Shown: one piece after another, positions 8,020 to 17,996 of the stretch
How the letters are laid out: each line of letters opens with the position of its first letter
Numbering within the stretch: position 1 is the stretch's first letter
DNA from: Marinoscillum sp965229915
GTDB lineage: Bacteria; Bacteroidota; Bacteroidia; Cytophagales; Cyclobacteriaceae
Direction: 5' to 3'
NCBI RefSeq assembly: GCF_965229915.1
Contig: NZ_CBDDJZ010000001.1
Span: 372,001-436,000 of the forward strand
DNA: 64,000 nucleotides
The notes under the pieces: generated by a model
The model's input: only the letters and a program-made list of their open reading frames with translations
The model's database searches: none
What the model was told of the DNA's origin: nothing
Translations under genes and position numbers: made by a program

Positions 8020-8921
8020 GCGCCATCAGCATCCAACATATCGAAAAAAGCTACGGACAGACATTGGCTGTCTCTGATCTTTGTCTTGAAATAGAGGAAG
8101 GAGAACTTTTTGGACTAATCGGGCCAGATGGTGCTGGGAAAACCAGCCTGATCCGAATGCTCACTTCACTCCTTCTTCCTGACAAAGGCTCTATGCACGT
8201 CATCGGATTAAATCCTGTAAAAGACTACAAACTACTTCGTACCAAAATAGGCTACATGCCTGGCAGGTTTTCACTTTATCAAGACCTGAGCGTGGAAGAA
8301 AACCTATCCCTATTTGCCAGCCTGTTTGAAACCACTATCGATGACAACTATGGACTGATAGAAGACATCTACGTGCAATTGGAACCATTCAAAGACAGAA
8401 AAGCCGGAGCGCTATCTGGCGGCATGAAACAAAAGTTGGCGCTTTGCTGCGCTATGATCCATCGCCCTGAGATACTCTTCCTGGACGAACCCACCACTGG
8501 CGTAGACCCCGTTTCCAGGAAAGAGTTTTGGGAAATGCTCAAAAAACTCAATGCTGATGGCCTGACCATATTCGTATCCACTCCATACATGGATGAAGCT
8601 GGTCTTTGTGGTCGGGTAGGTCTGATTCAGACGGGCAAACTACTTGCGGTAGATTCTCCTCAGGCGATCAATCATCAGTTCGGAAATCCACTATTTGCTG
8701 TTAAAGGCAACAACAAACACCAACTGCTCCAGCTACTGAAAACACATCCAAAGTGCTTTTCTGCCTATTCGTTTGGCTCTGAGATCCATTTCACAGCCAC
8801 TGACAGCCTTCAGGTACAGCAGCTATCTGAATGGCTCAATGAGCACACATCGGAGGAAACTAGCATAACAACCATCACTGCCGGTATTGAAGATTCATTC
8901 ATGAAACTCATGTCCAAATGA
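8016..8921 (+). CDS. ABC transporter ATPase, first half of a YbhF-like pair
   Basis: A 301-residue ATP-binding protein with Walker A GPDGAGKT (36-43), signature LSGGMKQ (133-139), Walker B ILFLDEPT and a D-loop. The H-loop is FVSTPYMDEA, with Pro190 where the conserved switch His belongs. The C-terminal ~90 residues are the accessory domain seen in drug-export ATPases. E. coli YbhF carries two ATPase domains in one chain; here they are two adjacent overlapping genes. Together with the next gene it would power the two ABC-2 permeases. The missing His suggests this nucleotide site hydrolyses ATP poorly (inference). Confidence 0.9.
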   Translation: MSAISIQHIEKSYGQTLAVSDLCLEIEEGELFGLIGPDGAGKTSLIRMLTSLLLPDKGSMHVIGLNPVKDYKLLRTKIGYMPGRFSLYQDLSVEENLSLFASLFETTIDDNYGLIEDIYVQLEPFKDRKAGALSGGMKQKLALCCAMIHRPEILFLDEPTTGVDPVSRKEFWEMLKKLNADGLTIFVSTPYMDEAGLCGRVGLIQTGKLLAVDSPQAINHQFGNPLFAVKGNNKHQLLQLLKTHPKCFSAYSFGSEIHFTATDSLQVQQLSEWLNEHTSEETSITTITAGIEDSFMKLMSK

Positions 8922-9661
8922 AGGAAGAAGCCATCATATCGGTTACCAACCTGGTGAAAGCCTTTGGCAGTTTTCATGCTGTGGATAGCATCTCCTTCGA
9001 GACATACAAAGGAGAGATCTTTGGGTTTCTTGGTGCCAATGGAGCGGGCAAAACCACGGCTATGAAGATGCTAACAGGACTGCTAAAACCGACCAGCGGT
9101 GAGGCAACCGTTGCAGGGTTTGACGTATTCAGGGAAGCCGAGCAGATCAAAAAACGCATAGGTTATATGAGCCAGCGGTTTTCTTTGTATGCCGACCTTA
9201 CGGTGAAAGAAAACATCCAGTTATTCGCAGGGATCTACGGGTTGAGCAATCGTGAGATCAAATCCAAAACGGAGCAACTCTTAAATCAACTCGGCTTGCA
9301 GTCGTCTGCCAAAACGTTGATCAAGAGTCTTCCACTCGGGTGGCGACAAAAGTTGGCCTTTTCTGTGGCGATGATTCATGATCCGGAGATCATCTTTCTG
9401 GACGAACCAACCGGTGGTGTAGATCCCATCACCCGCCGACAGTTTTGGGACATGATCTATGAAGAGTCGGCGAAAGGCACTACTATTTTTGTAACGACCC
9501 ATTACATGGACGAAGCAGAATACTGTGATCGCATCTCCATGATGGTCTCTGGGAAAATTGCCGCGCTAGGTACACCTGATCAACTAAAAGCAGGCTTCAA
9601 TGCGGCAAATATGGACGAAGTATTTGTTGGAATAGCCAGGGAGGGGCGCACACTGATATGA
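8918..9661 (+). CDS. ABC transporter ATPase, second half of a YbhF-like pair
   Basis: A 247-residue ATP-binding protein with Walker A GANGAGKT (39-46), Walker B IIFLDEPT and an intact H-loop His (TTHYMDEA, His195). Its signature motif is LPLGWRQ (138-144) instead of LSGGxxQ. In an ABC dimer the signature of one subunit faces the Walker A and H-loop of the other. The altered signature here and the missing His in the preceding protein therefore fall in the same composite site, while the other site keeps all motifs. It overlaps both neighbours by 4 bases. Confidence 0.9.
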   Translation: MKEEAIISVTNLVKAFGSFHAVDSISFETYKGEIFGFLGANGAGKTTAMKMLTGLLKPTSGEATVAGFDVFREAEQIKKRIGYMSQRFSLYADLTVKENIQLFAGIYGLSNREIKSKTEQLLNQLGLQSSAKTLIKSLPLGWRQKLAFSVAMIHDPEIIFLDEPTGGVDPITRRQFWDMIYEESAKGTTIFVTTHYMDEAEYCDRISMMVSGKIAALGTPDQLKAGFNAANMDEVFVGIAREGRTLI

Positions 9662-10764
9662 AGCGTTTTCTATCCTTCGTGAAAAAAGAATTTTTACACA
9701 TTCTTCGAGACAAACGAACACTTCTCATATTGTTTGGAATGCCCGTGGCCCAGATATTACTCTTCGGCTATGCCATTACCAATGAAATTAGAAATGCCAA
9801 TATTGGATTTTTGGACTTCAGTCAGGATGAGCGCACAGTGGAGTTGAAACATAAGATGCTGGCTAACAGCTACTTTCAGGAAGGTGCCGTTATTAGAAAC
9901 GAATCGGACATTGAGCAGGCTTTTAGGGATGGCAGTGTGAAGTTGGTAGTGGTTTTTGAAAGCGGCTTTGCCAATAAGCTGGAGGGTGAGTCCCAAGCAT
10001 CAGTACAATTGATTGCAGATGCTTCTGACCCTAATACGGCCAACTCACTGGTCAATTACCTGCAAGCGATCATTGGTGACTACACCATGCAGCTGAATCA
10101 ATCGAGCACACTTCCTTTCACCATCGAATTGCAGTCCAGGTATTGGTATAACCCCGAGCTCGATGGTGTTTATTATTTCGTTCCGGGTCTGATTGCCATT
10201 TTGCTCATGTTGGTTTCGGCCATGATGACTTCCATTTCCATAGCCCGCGAAAAAGAACTGGGAACCATGGAGGTCTTGCTCACCTCTCCCATGCAGCCCG
10301 CCCAGGTAGTGCTCGCCAAAGTAGTACCTTATGTGCTCCTGTCCTTGCTCGATGCGTTGATCATTTTAGCATTGGGTAAATACGTCTTCGGAGTACCGAT
10401 TCATGGTAATTTGGTCCTCCTCTTATCAGAAACCCTGCTGTTCATCATATTGGCTCTAGCTCTGGGTATTTTGATCTCTACGGTTGCCGAGACACAGCAA
10501 ACCGCCTTGCTCCTATCGCTGATGGGACTGATGCTACCAACCATCTTGCTATCGGGGTTTATTTTCCCGATTGAAAACATGCCACTTCCCTTACGGATTG
10601 TGTCCAACATCGTGCCTGCCAGATGGTTTATCGTCATCGTAAAATCCATCATGCTCAAAGGCAGTGGGTTTGGATTGATCTGGAAAGAAACACTTATACT
10701 CTGTGGTTTTATTCTGGTTTTTATCACGGTGAGTATTCGGAAATTTAAAGTGAGACTAGAATGA
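9658..10764 (+). CDS. ABC-2 type permease (YbhS-like)
   Basis: A 368-residue inner-membrane protein of the ABC-2 exporter type. One N-terminal membrane helix (about 22-42) is followed by a large periplasmic domain (about 45-175), then five membrane segments from about residue 178 to the end. The cytoplasmic coupling segment is SIAREKELGTMEVLLTSPM. It forms a transmembrane path with the next permease. Start and stop overlap the neighbours by 4 bases. Family members export drugs or other small amphiphiles; the substrate is not deducible. Confidence 0.9.
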   Translation: MKRFLSFVKKEFLHILRDKRTLLILFGMPVAQILLFGYAITNEIRNANIGFLDFSQDERTVELKHKMLANSYFQEGAVIRNESDIEQAFRDGSVKLVVVFESGFANKLEGESQASVQLIADASDPNTANSLVNYLQAIIGDYTMQLNQSSTLPFTIELQSRYWYNPELDGVYYFVPGLIAILLMLVSAMMTSISIAREKELGTMEVLLTSPMQPAQVVLAKVVPYVLLSLLDALIILALGKYVFGVPIHGNLVLLLSETLLFIILALALGILISTVAETQQTALLLSLMGLMLPTILLSGFIFPIENMPLPLRIVSNIVPARWFIVIVKSIMLKGSGFGLIWKETLILCGFILVFITVSIRKFKVRLE

Positions 10765-11885
10765 GGACGATTCTGTTTTTAATCCGTAAGGAGTTCCTGC
10801 AAATCTTCAGAAACAAAGGTATCCTACCCATTCTGTTTGTGATGCCTGTAATCCAGCTATTGGTGCTGTCATATGCTGCGGATTTTGAAATCAGGAACCT
10901 GAAAATCTACTGGATTGATAAGGACCAGTCGGCTGCCAGTAAGCTGCTGTATCAAAAACTAGACGCTTCCGAATATTTCATTTTATCAGGAGCTTCATTC
11001 GATTCAGAAGCTGGTGCGGAAGCCATCAATCGGGGCAAAACCGATTTGGTTTTAGAAATCCCTGCGGATTTTGAAAGGCAGCTAATCAGAGAGCAAAAAG
11101 CTGATTTACAGCTCATTATCAATGCCATCGACGGTACAAAAGCCGGGTTAGGCACCTACTATGTCAACCGGATTGTCCAGGACTTCAATAACGAACTGCG
11201 CAGCAAATACCTCACCAAAGCACAAGTAGTGCCGGTAGAAATTAATCGCATTAACGTGGAGTATTCCTACTGGTTCAATCCTGACCTGAATTACAAAACA
11301 TTCATGGTGCCAGGCATCATGGTGATGCTAGTGACTATGATTGGAGTATTCATTTCCTCCATGAACATTGTTCGGGAGAAAGAGCTGGGGACCATTGAGC
11401 AACTCAATGTCACACCGATCAAAAAATACCAGTTCATCCTGGGAAAACAGTTTCCTCTCTGGATTATAGGTTTGTTTGAGTTGACCGTAGGTTTACTGGT
11501 GGGCAAAGTCATCTTCGATGTACCGATGATTGGAAGCTTACCGGCACTCTATGCCTTTGCTGCAGTATATATTGTCATGGTACTAGGCATGGGCTTTCTC
11601 ATCTCCACGCTCACGGATACGCAACAGCAAGCCATGTTTATCTCCTGGTTCTTTTTGGTGATTTTCCTGCTGATGAGTGGGTTATTTACCGCAATCGAAA
11701 ATATGCCTGATTGGGCCCAAAAAATTACCCTGATCAACCCCGTTCGCTATTTCATAGAAGTGGTCCGGCTAGTTCTGCTGAAAGGTGCAGGCTTTGCAGA
11801 TATTGCGGGACACTTTCTGATCATCAGCCTCTATGCGCTGATCATCAATGCGTTAGCCATATTCAATTACCGAAAAGTCAATTAG
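10761..11885 (+). CDS. ABC-2 type permease (YbhR-like)
   Basis: A 374-residue paralogue of the preceding permease with the same plan: N-terminal helix, periplasmic domain and five C-terminal helices, with the coupling segment NIVREKELGTIEQLNVTPI. It is the last clear member of the efflux operon. The CapA-like lipoprotein gene starts 29 bases downstream without a visible terminator, so read-through is possible. Confidence 0.9.
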   Translation: MRTILFLIRKEFLQIFRNKGILPILFVMPVIQLLVLSYAADFEIRNLKIYWIDKDQSAASKLLYQKLDASEYFILSGASFDSEAGAEAINRGKTDLVLEIPADFERQLIREQKADLQLIINAIDGTKAGLGTYYVNRIVQDFNNELRSKYLTKAQVVPVEINRINVEYSYWFNPDLNYKTFMVPGIMVMLVTMIGVFISSMNIVREKELGTIEQLNVTPIKKYQFILGKQFPLWIIGLFELTVGLLVGKVIFDVPMIGSLPALYAFAAVYIVMVLGMGFLISTLTDTQQQAMFISWFFLVIFLLMSGLFTAIENMPDWAQKITLINPVRYFIEVVRLVLLKGAGFADIAGHFLIISLYALIINALAIFNYRKVN

Positions 11886-11914
11886 GAGCTATATTACGGC
11901 AGATTTCTTGTTTT

Positions 11915-13300
11915 ATGAAGTACTATTCTGCCATTGTCATACTCACTCTCCTGTTAGCCTGCAGCAAAAAAACAGTGGTCACAACCACCACAGCTACTGC
12001 TGATACGGCACGAACCAAAGTAGCAGTGGTTCCCTTGATTCTGATGAATGACACGATTTTTCACGGTAGTCTGGAGGATATCGATCGCCAAACCATCGGC
12101 GAAATGGACCTGATCAGAGACACTGTAGAAAGCGTGTCTCGCTATGGTGCAGCGGGCCGCAATGGTGCTGTAATCCTCTATACAAAGGACTATCTGACCT
12201 ATTTGGATTCGATTGAAAATCATGTAGACTCCCTGAAGCTCCAGTTCGTCGGTGATGTGATGGGTCACAATGGGCAAATCAATTCGGCTTACAACTCCAA
12301 AGACGGTAGTTATGACTACAATCCAGTATTTCAACAAATGAAACCCCTTTTCGAGAGAGCCGACTATACGCTGGCCAACCTGGAGGTGACACTGGCCGGA
12401 GCACCTTACGCAGGATATCCAGAATTCTCCTCTCCTGATGAGCTGGCCATAGCTCTAAAGGAAAATGGAGTAGACGGACTGGTCACCGCCAACAACCACT
12501 CCTGCGATCTGGGAGGCCCTGGATTGGTACGAACGATTCGTGTGTTGGACAGCTTGCAAATGGATCACACAGGGACCTTTCTTGATAGTGCGGATAGAGC
12601 GCAAAACAACCTGCTCATTATCGACAAGAACAATATTCGAGTAGGCGTACTAAACTACACCTATGGCACCAACTACCTTCCCAACCCACCACCAACACTG
12701 GTCAATCGCATCGATTCGGCACTCATTCTCAATGATCTGAAGGATGCCAAGCTGGCAAAGCTGGATAAACTCATTGCCTTTATGCACTGGGGAAAGGAAT
12801 ACCAACACGAACCGAATACAGAACAGCTAATTCTCACCTCGCTACTATTTGATCAAGGAGTGGACATTATCATTGGGTCGCATCCACATGTCTTGCAAAA
12901 AATGCAGTGGATCAAAACAAGCGACACCACCGAGTACCTGGTTTGTTTCAGTCTTGGGAATTTTGTCTCAGATCAGCGGACAGCCCCTCGAGATGGCGGA
13001 GCTATTTTTGAGCTGGATCTTCAAAAAAAGCATGGTGAAACGCATATCTCCAACACAGGATATTACCTCACCTGGGTACACAAGTACCGAAAGCATGGTA
13101 AAAACAACTATGAAGTGCTCCCTGCCGCTAGTTTTGAAACGAATCCAGATTCTACACTGAGTCCTTACAACCTCCACAAAATGCAATCTTTTCTCAAGGG
13201 CTCCAGAGCACTGTTGGACTCTTCCAACATTGGCATTCGTGAATTGAAATACGTCAGCAATGACCCGTTGGAATCGGATAGCCTGAGTCTCCATAAATAA
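11915..13300 (+). CDS. CapA-family metallophosphatase-fold lipoprotein with plug-like N-terminal segment
   Basis: The start at 11915 is chosen because it gives a lipoprotein signal (MKYYSAIVILTLLLAC, Cys16); longer upstream frames run inside the permease gene. Length 461. From about residue 108 it matches CapA / poly-gamma-glutamate synthesis proteins: FVGDVMGHN (metal site), ANLEVTLAG, TANNHSCDLG, HWGKEY, IIGSHPHVLQ and SLGNFVSDQ. CapA proteins are calcineurin-like hydrolases linked to surface polymers. Residues about 52-92 instead end in YGAAGRNGAVILYTK, like the plug of SusC-type TonB receptors. That fusion is unusual. The actual substrate is unknown. Confidence 0.85.
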   Translation: MKYYSAIVILTLLLACSKKTVVTTTTATADTARTKVAVVPLILMNDTIFHGSLEDIDRQTIGEMDLIRDTVESVSRYGAAGRNGAVILYTKDYLTYLDSIENHVDSLKLQFVGDVMGHNGQINSAYNSKDGSYDYNPVFQQMKPLFERADYTLANLEVTLAGAPYAGYPEFSSPDELAIALKENGVDGLVTANNHSCDLGGPGLVRTIRVLDSLQMDHTGTFLDSADRAQNNLLIIDKNNIRVGVLNYTYGTNYLPNPPPTLVNRIDSALILNDLKDAKLAKLDKLIAFMHWGKEYQHEPNTEQLILTSLLFDQGVDIIIGSHPHVLQKMQWIKTSDTTEYLVCFSLGNFVSDQRTAPRDGGAIFELDLQKKHGETHISNTGYYLTWVHKYRKHGKNNYEVLPAASFETNPDSTLSPYNLHKMQSFLKGSRALLDSSNIGIRELKYVSNDPLESDSLSLHK

Positions 13301-13399
13301 TCCCCCGAAAAACAATCCATTGGCAGAGGGGTTTCACTTCTAGTCTATAAATTACATGGACAGCACCCCAAACTTTTTTCAAAAAAGCTCACATTCTCT

Positions 13400-16300
13400 A
13401 TGAATCCTACTATCAAAACGATTAACAAACTTCTGGTAGCCAATCGCGGTGAAATTGCTATAAGAGTGCTTCGGGCAGCTTCAGAGCTGAAAATCCGAAC
13501 CGTGGCGATGTACACCTACGAAGATCGCTACTCGCTACACCGATACAAAGCCGATGAAGCCTACCAAATTGGTGCGGATGCAGACCCTTTGAAACCCTAT
13601 TTGGATATCGAAGAAATCATCGCATTAGCTAAGAAAGAAGATGTGGACGCCATCCACCCAGGATATGGCTTCCTTTCAGAGAATGTACATTTTGTGAGAC
13701 GGTGCAAAGAAGAAGGGATCATCTTCATCGGACCAGAGCCAGAAGTAATGGATCAGCTCGGTGATAAAGTGAAGGCCAAGCAGGTGGCACTAAAAGCCAA
13801 AGTACCATTAATAGAAGACAGTCAGCGTGAGCTCACCTCCTATGAGATAGCCAAAGAAGAAGCAGACCGTATCGGATTTCCGGTAATGGTCAAAGCGGCC
13901 GCCGGGGGTGGCGGACGTGGAATGCGCGTAGTGCGAGAAGCAGACCAACTGGAAGGCTCTTTCCATGAAGCCAGGAACGAAGCGAAAAAAGCATTTGGTG
14001 ATGACACCGTCTTTATCGAGAAATTCATCGATAGTCCGAAACACATCGAGGTGCAGATCATGGGTGACAACTATGGCAACCTGGTACACCTCTATGAACG
14101 AGACTGCTCAGTACAGCGCCGCTACCAAAAAGTGGTAGAAGTAGCCCCATCAATCGGCTTGAAAGATGAAACTCGCGAAAAACTGTATGAGTATGCTCTC
14201 CGCATTACCAAAGAAGTAAACTACAACAACGTAGGTACGGTGGAATTCCTGGTGGACGCAGATGAAAACATTTACTTCATTGAGGTCAATCCGCGAGTAC
14301 AGGTAGAACATACCATCACCGAAGAGATTACCGGCATTGACATAGTTCGCTCTCAAATCGAGATAGCTCGTGGCTATCCGCTGGATGACAAACGCATCTT
14401 CATCAAGAGCCAGGAAGACATCCAGAAAAATGGATATGCCATCCAATGCCGTATCACTACGGAAGATCCTGAAAACAATTTCAAACCAGATTACGGTCGA
14501 GTGATCGCCTACCGTTCTCCAGGTGGTTTTGGAATAAGACTCGATGCTGGTAACTGCTACGCTGGGGTAACCATCTCCCCTTTCTTCGACTCCATGTTGG
14601 TGAAAATCACCGCATCAGGCAGAACACTTGTTGGTGCTAGCCAACGACTGCAGCGGGCACTTTCTGAATTCAGAATCCGTGGAGTGGTGACCAACAAAGG
14701 ATTTCTGGAAAACGTCCTCAACCACGAAGTTTTCTTTAAAGGAAAAGCCACGGTCAAGTTCATTGAAGATCATCCGGAGCTCTTCCAGATGCGGCGCTTC
14801 ATGAACCGCGCCACCCGTCTGCTCAATTACCTGGGTGAAGTAGCGGTAAACGGCAATCCAAGTGTCAAGCGAATAGATCCGTCGGTGAAGTTCCGTACAC
14901 CCAAAGTACCAGAATACGACCGTAGAGCTCCACATCCATCAGGCACCAAGCAGATACTGGATGCCGAAGGACCAGACGGCCTGGTGAAATGGATCAAAGA
15001 TCAAAAACAAATTCTATTTACCGATACCACATTGCGCGATGCTCATCAGTCGTTGCTAGCTACACGCATGCGCTCGCTAGACATGCTAAATGTGACCCAG
15101 GGTTATGCCAAGAACCACCCCAATGTGTTCTCTATGGAAATGTGGGGCGGTGCCACGTTTGACGTGAGTATGCGGTTTCTCCATGAGAATCCATGGGATC
15201 GACTGAAAAACATTCGAGAGGCTGCGCCAAATATTTTGTTGCAAATGCTCTTCCGAGGATCAAATGGCGTTGGCTATAAAGCCTACCCGGATAATTTGAT
15301 TCAAAGGTTCATCGAGAAAAGTGCAGAAAATGGTATGGACATCTTCCGAATCTTCGACTCGCTCAACTGGGTGGAAGCGATGAAGGTGAGCATCAAAACC
15401 GTACGAGAACGGACCAACTCGGTAGCAGAAGCCTGCATCTGCTACACCGGAGATGTGATGGACAAAAACTCCAAATACAACCTCCAGTATTACCTGGACA
15501 TGGCCAAAGCCCTGGAGGATGAAGGCGCCCACATTCTAGCCATCAAAGACATGGCTGGACTATTGAAGCCTTATGGAGCGACTGAGCTCATTGGTGCGCT
15601 CAAAGACCATGTGAATATCCCGATTCACTTACACACCCATGACACGTCTTCCATGCAGGCAACTACTTACCTCAAAGCAATTGAAGCAGGAGTCGACATT
15701 GTGGATGTGGCCATAGCATCCATGTCAGGCCTAACCTCCCAGCCCAACTTCAATGCGCTGGCCAAAGTGCTGGAAGGACATGAGCGAGATCCGAAAATAG
15801 ATGTAACTTCTCTCAATAAGTATTCTAACTACTGGGAAGACGTGCGTCAGTACTACTACCCATTTGAGAGTGGATTGAAGGCTGGGACCGCAGAGGTTTA
15901 CGATCACGAAATACCAGGTGGACAGTACTCCAATTTGCGACCACAAGCCGCTGCACTCGGACTTGAGGATCGATTCGAAGAGGTGAAGAAAAACTACGCC
16001 ATCGTCAATGACCTATTCGGAGACATTGTGAAAGTAACGCCTTCCAGTAAAGTGGTTGGAGACATGGCGATTTTCATGACCTCTAACAACCTGACAGTGG
16101 AAGACCTGTTCGAACGTGGGGATTCGCTATCCTTCCCTGATTCCGTGATCAGTTTGTTTAGAGGAGAGCTAGGTCAGGCACCAGGAGGATTCCCCAAAAA
16201 GGTTTCTGATATCGTGCTCAAAGGGGAAAAGCCGTTTACCGACCGGCCAAATGCGCACCTTCCAGAAGTGGAGTTCGAGAAGGAATTCAAAGCCTTCCAG

Positions 16301-16846
16301 AAAGAGTTTGATGAATATTGTGATGAGTTGGACTTCCTTTCTTACAAGCTCTATCCGAAAGTATTCAAAGATTTTTACAACTACTGGAAGAAATATGGCG
16401 CCGTATGGCAACTGCCAACCAAGGCGTTCTTCTTTGGCATAGAGCCAGACGAGGAACTGTATGTGGAAATCGGTAAAGGCAAGCACATCATCATCAAACT
16501 GCAGTACATCTCCAAAGCTGATGAAAGTGGCATGCGCAAGGTGTACTTTGAGCTGAATGGACAGGCGCGATTGATCGAGATCAAGGACATCAATGTGCAA
16601 GTAACCAAAGCACAGCACATCAAAGCTACTGAGCCAAATCACGTAGGTTCACCATTGCAAGGCAGACTGGCCGAGGTAAAGGTAAAAGCAGGCGATCAGG
16701 TCAAAGCCAAGCAACCATTATTCATCATCGAGGCAATGAAGATGGAGTCTACGGTTACTTCCACCAAAGATGGAACGGTCAAAAAGGTACACCTGCTGGG
16801 TGGAGACATGGTAGAGCAAGATGATTTGGTGATTGAATTAGACTGA
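13400..16846 (+). CDS. pyc: Pyruvate carboxylase
   Basis: A 1148-residue single-chain pyruvate carboxylase, the usual length. It carboxylates pyruvate to oxaloacetate with ATP and bicarbonate, refilling the citric acid cycle. Domains: biotin carboxylase (about 9-460; VANRGEIAIR, the glycine-rich AAGGGGRGM, FIEVNPRVQVEHTITE), carboxyltransferase (about 540-810; FTDTTLRDAHQS, HTHDTSS) and C-terminal biotin carrier with the acceptor Lys1114 in EAMKMES. All catalytic signatures are present. It stands alone, with bestrophin starting 33 bases after its stop. Confidence 0.97.
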   Translation: MNPTIKTINKLLVANRGEIAIRVLRAASELKIRTVAMYTYEDRYSLHRYKADEAYQIGADADPLKPYLDIEEIIALAKKEDVDAIHPGYGFLSENVHFVRRCKEEGIIFIGPEPEVMDQLGDKVKAKQVALKAKVPLIEDSQRELTSYEIAKEEADRIGFPVMVKAAAGGGGRGMRVVREADQLEGSFHEARNEAKKAFGDDTVFIEKFIDSPKHIEVQIMGDNYGNLVHLYERDCSVQRRYQKVVEVAPSIGLKDETREKLYEYALRITKEVNYNNVGTVEFLVDADENIYFIEVNPRVQVEHTITEEITGIDIVRSQIEIARGYPLDDKRIFIKSQEDIQKNGYAIQCRITTEDPENNFKPDYGRVIAYRSPGGFGIRLDAGNCYAGVTISPFFDSMLVKITASGRTLVGASQRLQRALSEFRIRGVVTNKGFLENVLNHEVFFKGKATVKFIEDHPELFQMRRFMNRATRLLNYLGEVAVNGNPSVKRIDPSVKFRTPKVPEYDRRAPHPSGTKQILDAEGPDGLVKWIKDQKQILFTDTTLRDAHQSLLATRMRSLDMLNVTQGYAKNHPNVFSMEMWGGATFDVSMRFLHENPWDRLKNIREAAPNILLQMLFRGSNGVGYKAYPDNLIQRFIEKSAENGMDIFRIFDSLNWVEAMKVSIKTVRERTNSVAEACICYTGDVMDKNSKYNLQYYLDMAKALEDEGAHILAIKDMAGLLKPYGATELIGALKDHVNIPIHLHTHDTSSMQATTYLKAIEAGVDIVDVAIASMSGLTSQPNFNALAKVLEGHERDPKIDVTSLNKYSNYWEDVRQYYYPFESGLKAGTAEVYDHEIPGGQYSNLRPQAAALGLEDRFEEVKKNYAIVNDLFGDIVKVTPSSKVVGDMAIFMTSNNLTVEDLFERGDSLSFPDSVISLFRGELGQAPGGFPKKVSDIVLKGEKPFTDRPNAHLPEVEFEKEFKAFQKEFDEYCDELDFLSYKLYPKVFKDFYNYWKKYGAVWQLPTKAFFFGIEPDEELYVEIGKGKHIIIKLQYISKADESGMRKVYFELNGQARLIEIKDINVQVTKAQHIKATEPNHVGSPLQGRLAEVKVKAGDQVKAKQPLFIIEAMKMESTVTSTKDGTVKKVHLLGGDMVEQDDLVIELD

Positions 16847-16879
16847 TTAATGGTGTAGCTTTAGCCAAAAGCTACTTCG

Positions 16880-17917
16880 ATGATCGTCACTAAAAACATT
16901 ACACTAGGTAGAGTGATGCAGTTTTCAGCGCATCATTTTACCTGGTTGATTCCATGGATGCTTACACCTGTGCTCCTGCATGAGTATGCTAATTTTGAAT
17001 GGTTTTATATCCCATGGTTGCCCATCTCCCTGATAGGTACGGCAGTGGCCTTTTATGTAGGTTTTAAAAACAATAGCTCCTATGATCGGATGTGGGAGGC
17101 CCGCAAAATCTGGGGAGCCATCATCAACAGCAGTCGATCCTGGGGAATGTATGTGCGGTCTTTCGTGACCAATCAGTTTGCAGATGAGCCCGTGGATGAA
17201 CATCACCTACGGACCACCTGGAAACGACTCATCTACCGTCATATCGGTTGGTTATATGCCTTGAGGAGTCAACTGCTAATGGCCACCGAGTGGGAACATA
17301 CCTCCCAAAAAGGCCTGGTAGGCAAGTATGCCAAGCGCTACCAGCGCAAGTTCGGAACGGGACTAATCGATGATGATGTAACGAAAGACGAGCTCAAAAA
17401 CTTCCTGCCAGCTGAAGAGTACGAACGACTCATCAACTACCAAAACACCGCAACCCAGATCATTGATCAGCAGGCTCAGGATTTGAAAGCACTGCGTGAG
17501 CAAGGGCTCATCGAAGATTTTAGACACATGGAGCTGCAAGCGTTGCTCAAAGACTTTTACGATCACCAAGGCAAGTGCGAGCGCATCAAGAAGTTTCCCA
17601 TGCCACGGCAGTATGCCAACATGAGCTTTATCTTCATTGCCATTTTCATCTTCCTCCTACCCTTCGGCATGGTGTCTGAATTCTCCAAACTCGGTGCCTG
17701 GGGCATCTGGTTGTCCATTCCCTTCAACGTGATTGTGGGCTGGATCTTTGTGATGATGGAACTGGTGGGTGATTATTCTGAAAACCCGTTTGAAGGACTG
17801 GTCAATGACATTCCCATGCTCTCACTGTGCCGGGTGATCGAAATAGACCTAAAGGAGATGCTGGGAGAAGAAAACATTCCGGAGGCGATCAAATCAAAGA
17901 ACGGGATTTTGTTGTGA
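16880..17917 (+). CDS. Bestrophin-family anion channel
   Basis: A 345-residue membrane protein of the bacterial bestrophin (UPF0187/YneE) type. It shows two N-terminal hydrophobic segments (about 16-58), then the family motif FKNNSSYDRMWEARKIWG, a helical cytoplasmic middle part and two hydrophobic segments near residues 243-295. The sequence ENPFEGLVNDIPM matches the conserved acidic region that forms the calcium clasp in eukaryotic bestrophins. Homologues are pentameric ion channels; ion selectivity cannot be read from sequence. Confidence 0.9.
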   Translation: MIVTKNITLGRVMQFSAHHFTWLIPWMLTPVLLHEYANFEWFYIPWLPISLIGTAVAFYVGFKNNSSYDRMWEARKIWGAIINSSRSWGMYVRSFVTNQFADEPVDEHHLRTTWKRLIYRHIGWLYALRSQLLMATEWEHTSQKGLVGKYAKRYQRKFGTGLIDDDVTKDELKNFLPAEEYERLINYQNTATQIIDQQAQDLKALREQGLIEDFRHMELQALLKDFYDHQGKCERIKKFPMPRQYANMSFIFIAIFIFLLPFGMVSEFSKLGAWGIWLSIPFNVIVGWIFVMMELVGDYSENPFEGLVNDIPMLSLCRVIEIDLKEMLGEENIPEAIKSKNGILL

Positions 17918-17996
17918 AGTAATGGGGTCAGCTTATTTGAGGACAGAACAATAGATCAGTTAGCTTATGCCAATTCACGCAGTTCGCATATTCATT

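Noticed and set aside
11711..11914. Longer N-terminus for the CapA-like protein
   Set aside because: It overlaps the permease coding sequence by 175 bases and would hide a clear lipoprotein signal at 11915.
16169..16642. 157-residue antisense frame inside pyruvate carboxylase
   Set aside because: No family features; it is a mirror frame of a well-supported gene. The same applies to the antisense frames at 11954-12337, 36725-37300 and 60009-60479.
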